DNA of 64,000 bases from assembly GCA_963971575.1 (NCBI GenBank), contig OZ020618.1:33272731-33336730 (forward strand). The letters run 5' to 3'. The notes beneath the pieces were generated by a model. It saw only the letters and a list, made by a program, of their open reading frames with translations, did no database searches and was not told the origin of the DNA. The number at the start of each line of letters is the position of its first letter. Within the stretch, counting starts at the first letter, position 1. This DNA comes from Liopterus haemorrhoidalis (taxonomy: Eukaryota; Arthropoda; Insecta; Coleoptera; Dytiscidae). The position numbers and the translations under genes are program-made. Below, piece after piece: positions 58,911-64,000 of the stretch.

Positions 58911-59804
58911 ATGTCAAATATATGCTCCGATTGTGGTGGAAATGTCAGCGCTAGGGCGCCACGTGTCCTTTGTTCGGGCTCTTGTGGACATTATTACCAC
59001 GGAAAGTGTGTTCGTATGTCAGCTGAAACTCTAAAACTCCTTAACGGGATTAAAGGAGCGCAATGGATCTGTAACGATTGCCAGTCTGCAGACGCCAATA
59101 AATCAATAATTATTGATAAAGAAGAACTTTCTGGAAATCTTAATCATCCAGCTATTGTCCAAGCCATCGAAAATATTAGGATTGATTTCAACAATAAATA
59201 CGAAGAGCTAAAAGTATTAATTATTGAAAAAAACACCATAATTGAAAATCTTACGACTGAAAATATAGCACTTAAAAAGGAAGTAGCGGATTTAGGCTCT
59301 AGACTAGATAATCTGGATCAGTACTCTAGAAGAAACAATCTGGAGATTCAAGGGGTCCCGGAAAAGAAGAACGAAAATCTGTTAGATGTCATTCAGCATA
59401 TTGGAGCAATCATTGAATGTCCAGTGTCCCCCAATGATATTGATGCTATCCACAGAGTTCCATTTTTTAATAAAAACCAACAGGGTCCTAGAAATATTAT
59501 AATAAAACTAAAATCTAGATTATTTAAGCAAAGATTTTTAGCGTGCTCCAAAACAGTAATTAAAAAGAATAGAACATCTGGTAAACAATTAAGTATTAAT
59601 GTTCCTACGATTTCATCTGGTCTGTATGTGAACGAGCATTTGACAAATAAAAACAAACTTTTACTAAATAAGGCGAAATTGTTTGGTAGGGAGAATAATA
59701 TTGAGTATATTTGGGTTCAGGATTGTAAGATTCTGGCGCGTAAAAATTCAAACTCGCGAATTTTTCAAATACATACCGAAGAGTGTTTAGCCAAATTAAA
59801 TTAA
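58911..59804 (+). CDS. LINE ORF1 with PHD finger, unit 2 copy
   Basis: 297 aa from ATG 58911 (MSNICSDCGG); an in-frame ATG 45 bp upstream is less likely because the PHD finger starts here. C4HC3 finger at residues 4-55 (CSDCGG, CSGSCGHYYHGKC, WICNDC), coiled coil about 75-130 and an RNA-binding C-terminal half (NNLEIQGVPEKK, IDAIHRVPFF). Intact, unlike the copy in unit 1. Homologous in layout to the ORF1 at 14153-15082, but a different family. Confidence 0.8.
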   Translation: MSNICSDCGGNVSARAPRVLCSGSCGHYYHGKCVRMSAETLKLLNGIKGAQWICNDCQSADANKSIIIDKEELSGNLNHPAIVQAIENIRIDFNNKYEELKVLIIEKNTIIENLTTENIALKKEVADLGSRLDNLDQYSRRNNLEIQGVPEKKNENLLDVIQHIGAIIECPVSPNDIDAIHRVPFFNKNQQGPRNIIIKLKSRLFKQRFLACSKTVIKKNRTSGKQLSINVPTISSGLYVNEHLTNKNKLLLNKAKLFGRENNIEYIWVQDCKILARKNSNSRIFQIHTEECLAKLN

Positions 59805-59878
59805 ATTAAAACCTCTTATTTTTCTCTCTATTAACTGTCTCGTTGCATTACCATTAGATTTCACAATATACGGATTAT

Positions 59879-60428
59879 ATGTTAGATGTGAACTCACTGA
59901 AAATATATTACCAAAATGTTCGTGGATTACGCACAAAAGTTACTAATTTTTTCCAAGCTTCTTCTGTACCTGATTACCACATTATTTGTCTTACTGAAAC
60001 TTGGTTGAACGGTAATATTGGTAGTCATGAACTATTTAGTAATAATTTCCAAGTGTTTAGGCGGGATAGGGATAGGCATACTTCCCATAAGTCAGACGGC
60101 GGAGGCTCTCTTATTGCAATCAGCTCATTTTTACAAGTTGTTGAGCGGCCTGACTGGCAAACTAACGTTTTGGAAGAAGTATGGATATCCATTGCTCTGC
60201 CAAATGGTAAAAATAAAATTCATATATGTTGTGTCTACATACCGGACTATATTGATATCTGTAAACTTAATGTATTCACTGAAAATGTAACCAAAATTAT
60301 CAACGACAATCTCCAGGATTCTGTTATTATAGTAGGTGATTTTAATTTAGCTAATATTGTATGGTCACGTGACGAATACTTTAACTTTCTCACGCCTTCA
60401 TTACCCTCTGACAAAAAATCATCACTTT
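59879..60428 (+). pseudogene. LINE ORF2 endonuclease fragment, unit 2 copy
   Basis: Frame open from ATG 59879 with LTETWL and VGDFN motifs, cut by the AT microsatellite at the same codon as the other two copies. No RT follows. Confidence 0.85.
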
Positions 60429-60435
60429 TTATACA

Positions 60436-60501
<66 letters not shown>

Positions 60502-60505
<4 letters not shown>

Positions 60506-61825
60506 AGGAGAAATAATAGTTCTTATTTACTCGTCAAATTATATTAAAAAATATTATTACAAAATAATAATTTTATGAGACGTTTCGACTGGGACATCCA
60601 GTCATCTTCAGTCTATAAATAAAAAATATACAATTTTACAAAATTTTTATAAATCAGTCTTCAAAAAAATAATATAAATAAAATGTGAAAAACACTTAAA
60701 AATCACGTTAAAAAACATTAAAGAATTATAGATGATTAAAACAAAGTATTAAAATAATAAATAATAATAAATAAATTAATAAAAGTTAAAAAAGTTAAAA
60801 AAATTTAAAAAAATTTAAAAAAATTTTAAAATGGCGCCTAGCACCATTTTGTGAGAGAAATAAAAAAAATTTTCATATAAATTACCATTAGAAAAGATTA
60901 CAAACAAGTACAAAGAGTCACAGAAAAATTACATGACATACAAAACTGTGTGACAAAAAAGAAAGGAAGTGTTCTTAACTGGACAGACTTACCTAAAGTT
61001 AAAAAAACCAAAACTAATTAAAAACTTCTAAACATATTTTAGCTACACATCCATTCCTCTAAAGACAAATGTGTTAACAAGAAAACAGACACGGTCGGGT
61101 TAAATAAATCATATTTTAAACTAATTTCTTAGACATCAGCTGTTTGTCTTTTTTCTTGTTACATTTGGTCTTTAGCTTATCAGCATTGTGACGTCTGACT
61201 GTCTAGGTGTTATGTCAGTAACGGGCTTGCCTGCTCTGACACAACATGTCGCACTTCTACGTACACATAGTGGTCTAGCTGCTAAAATATGTTTAGAAGT
61301 TTTTAATTAGTTTTGGTTTTTTTAACTTTAGGTAAGTCTGTCCAGTTAAGAACACTTCCTTTCTTTTTTGTCACACAGTTTTGTATGTCATGTAATTTTT
61401 CTGTGACTCTTTGTACTTGTTTGTAATCTTTTCTAATGGTAATTTATATGAAAAAAAAGTTTTTTATTTCTCTCACAAAATGGTGCTAGGCGCCATTTTA
61501 AAATTTTTTTAAATTTTTTTAAATTTTTTTAACTTTTTTAACTTTTATTAATTTATTTATTATTATTTATTATTTTAATACTTTGTTTTAATCATCTATA
61601 ATTCTTTAATGTTTTTTAACGTGATTTTTAAGTGTTTTTCACATTTTATTTATATTATTTTTTTGAAGACTGATTTATAAAAATTTTGTAAAATTGTATA
61701 TTTTTTATTTATAGACTGAAGATGACTGGATGTCCCAGTCGAAACGTCTCATAAAATTATTATTTTGTAATAATATTTTTTAATATAATTTGACGAGTAA
61801 ATAAGAACTTTTATTTCTCCTCATA
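60502..61825. mobile_element. palindromic insertion with 540-bp arms
   Basis: Left arm 60502-61044 and right arm 61282-61825 are near-perfect inverted copies around a 236-bp centre. Inserted within the TA microsatellite (CATGTATG on both sides). No ORF of note. Each arm contains CTGAAGA, a GACTGG/CCAGTC stem and GAAA, seen on the plus strand at 61716-61744 and inverted at 60583-60611. Confidence 0.85.
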
Positions 61826-61884
61826 TCATTTTTCGTCAAGAACCATATTTCTACTATATACATGTATGTATATATATATATATA

Positions 61885-62040
61885 TTTTCTCTTTATATTT
61901 ATTTAGGTATATCTATTATGTAACTTACAAATGTTTGTTGTAATAATTATTACTTTGTTATAACTTCTGTACGTGGGAATTTGCAGGAGCTTGTCTCCGT
62001 TTAATTCCCCTAACAAAATAAAAATAAATAAAAATAAAAT
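61885..62040 (+). mobile_element. LINE 3' end, unit 2 copy
   Basis: Same segment as 2919-3070 and 28232-28385. Confidence 0.7.
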
Positions 62041-62186
62041 GTTGCATTTAATTTTTTAAAGCGTAAATTTAATAACCAGTCGGAAATGTTCTATTAAATA
62101 CATTTAATTCAATGTTTGAATGTATACGAAATCAGAGGGCGGGGCTTATGATATAAGCAACCAATGGAAACCATAGGCGCAATTTT

Positions 62187-62917
62187 CATATGGTAACCTG
62201 ACCATATGGTTAGCAAACCAAATGGTTAACTGACCATATGGTTAGCTGAACAAATTGTTACCTGACCATATGTTTAGCTGGCAAAATTGTTAACTGACCA
62301 TATGGTTAGCTGACGAAATGGTTACCTTACCATATGATTGGCTGACCAAGTGGTTACCTAACCATATGTTTAGCTGACCAAATGGTTATTTGACCATTTG
62401 GTTTGCTGACCAAATGGTTACCTGACCATATGGTTAGCTGGCCAAATCGTTAACTGACCATGTGGTTAACAGACCAATTGGTTACCTGACCATGTCGTTG
62501 GCAGACCAAATGGATAACTGACCATATAGTTAGCTGACCAAATGCTTACCTGACCATATGTTCAGCTGGAAAAATTGTTAACTGACCAAATGGTTACCTG
62601 ACCAAATGGTTAACTGACCAAGTGGTTAACTGACCAAATAGTTATCTGACCAAATGGTTAACTGACCAAATGGTTACTTGACCAAATGGTTAGCTGACCA
62701 AATGGTTAGCTGACCAAATGGTTAACTGACCAAGTGGTTACCTGACCAAATGGTTAACCGACCAAGTGGTTAACTTACCAAATAGTTACCTGACCAAATG
62801 GTTAACTGACCAATTGGTTAGCTGACCAAATGGTTAGCTGACCAAATGGTTAGCTGACCAAATGGTTAGCTGACCAAATGGTTAACTGACCAAATGGTTA
62901 GCTGACCAAATGGTTAC
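62187..62917. repeat. 16-bp minisatellite, array 3
   Basis: About 45 units with the same variant order as arrays 1 and 2. Confidence 0.95.
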
Positions 62918-63218
62918 ATGTCTCGATATAACGTAAGAACGCACTAAGAAAGGATTTTTCCACCCATATAAGGTGAAAAGGAGTCAAATATATTTTTTCA
63001 CGGATTCCTCAGTATCTCTTAGGACAGATGAGATATCGACTAGGTTTTTGCTTATAAAAGTTACCCGTGCCAATGTTTAGAAACAAACTACGAATTTTAT
63101 TTGTAATTAGTATGAACCTCTAACGGGGTGAATCTACACCTGAGGAGAGAGTCAGCAATGTGATCTATAAAGAACTATGAATTATTATAATTGCACGATG
63201 ATGGCAAACCGTCAATAA

Positions 63219-63246
63219 CCGTAGCGAAGCACGGGTACTCAGCTAG
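63219..63246 (+). mobile_element. Helitron-like 3' terminus, unit 2 copy
   Basis: Hairpin CCGTAGCGAAGCACGG, 8 bp, CTAG, then T. Confidence 0.55.
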
Positions 63247-63756
63247 TATTTTTATATTAGGTCACAAACATGAGTGTCCTTTTTTTTGCAAGAGATTTGA
63301 ATATACTTTTCTTTTGTTACAGGTGAAGGCAGTATCATTATGAACCAATTTTCAGAGAATAAACTACTAGTTTAACATTTTTTTTGTTATATATGTGTCA
63401 TAATAGACTGTTATATTTTTGCTTATGCAAAACCCGAAGTGATGGTTATTTGTGTTCTAATATTTTAATTTTCATGGATAAAAGTATTTTTTTACTAAAA
63501 TATGTCTTTTATGTACTCATAAATTCATCAAAAACACCAAAAAAATCACAAAATACATTTATGTTATTTTAACAACTAATTAAAAATTGGGTCACTTTTG
63601 ACCCCACGATAGTAGTTATGATAGTGTAAATGAACGATAGTAGTACAAGGTTAAGTATATATTTTTTCCCTGTATAATTTTTTTTTTTGTAATAAATAAT
63701 AAAAAATTATTTTTCAATAAGTTTATTTTCTTTTTTTTTTTTGCTTTTCACTTTTT

Positions 63757-64000
63757 ATTTCGATCAATTTGACATATAAATATAAATCAACTGAAAAAAT
63801 CTGAACACATTTTTTATGGGGGTGCGGGAGCTTATTTTCACATTCAACGAGTCAGTCTGAAGCCAACAGCTGTAGCCAGTAGTCGCAATCGCACACATGT
63901 TATATTATCTTACTTTTGTACTATTAATTCTATCTTCAATAAATTTAATTAATAATTAAAACCGAATAATCAAACCCCACCATAGAATCCCACAACTTAT
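63757..64000 (+). repeat. start of array unit 3, cut by the window end
   Basis: Matches 23728-23970 and 56362-56604 up to the last base. It proves the head-to-tail order and gives the unoccupied Polinton target at 63751-63756. Confidence 0.9.

Larger units (their letters stand above)
56362..63756 (+). repeat. composite array unit 2
   Basis: 7395 bp, collinear with unit 1. It lacks the MITE and the 17-codon deletion, and instead has a 1.3-kb palindromic insertion in the AT microsatellite. It runs directly into unit 3 at 63757. Its primer-site-like segment is at 56605, hAT fragment at 56778-56867, SINE-like part at 57753-57806 and CTGT repeat at 57940-57987. Confidence 0.85.

Overview
This window has the character of an arthropod, most likely insect, nuclear chromosome and consists almost entirely of nested transposable elements. 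The evidence is BEL/Pao and Ty3/Gypsy elements, CR1/Jockey-type LINEs whose ORF1 carries a PHD finger, a Maverick/Polinton, a tRNA-derived SINE, Helitron-like 3' ends, TTAGG-type short repeats and an AT-rich background. I see no host protein-coding gene, rRNA, functional tRNA or CRISPR array. Order and species cannot be named from the sequence.

Region 1 (1-6.4 kb) holds a BEL/Pao pol fragment with its 3' LTR, a LINE endonuclease fragment followed by a 16-bp minisatellite, and a 5'-truncated Gypsy pol with two stop codons. Region 2 (6.2-21.4 kb, mostly minus strand) is a three-level nest. A BEL/Pao element with a 199-bp LTR is split by a non-autonomous Gypsy element (10240-19392, TSD TGGT), whose 5' LTR is in turn split by a CR1-like LINE (11085-15418, TSD GTTAT).

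Region 3 (21.7-22.9 kb) is a foldback element with arms built of 15-bp repeats. Region 4 (22.9-64 kb) is a head-to-tail array of a 6-7 kb composite unit. Each unit carries a hAT-end fragment, a tRNA-like SINE, an RT-less LINE (ORF1 plus endonuclease), the same 16-bp minisatellite and a Helitron-like 3' end. Two full units are visible (23728-30075 and 56362-63756), with parts of two more.

The most notable object is a 26.3-kb Maverick/Polinton (30076-56355) inserted between the two full units. It has AG...CT terminal inverted repeats and a 6-bp target duplication, CTTTTT, and the uninterrupted target is present at 63751. It encodes a protein-primed family-B DNA polymerase on the minus strand. 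The polymerase is damaged by frameshifts and one stop, and by a 4436-bp tandem duplication whose second copy lost 1.87 kb. No integrase, packaging ATPase, protease or capsid gene was recognised, so this copy looks non-autonomous. A Gypsy element (44628-52763, TSD TTTG) sits inside it. That element has two 1700-bp LTRs, intact gag and pol, and a canonical -1 slippery heptamer, and it is the best candidate for an active element here.

The elements relate to one another as hosts and guests. The order of events can be read from target duplications and from internal empty sites preserved in sister copies: array units, then Polinton, then duplication and Gypsy insertion within it, with small MITE and SINE insertions throughout.
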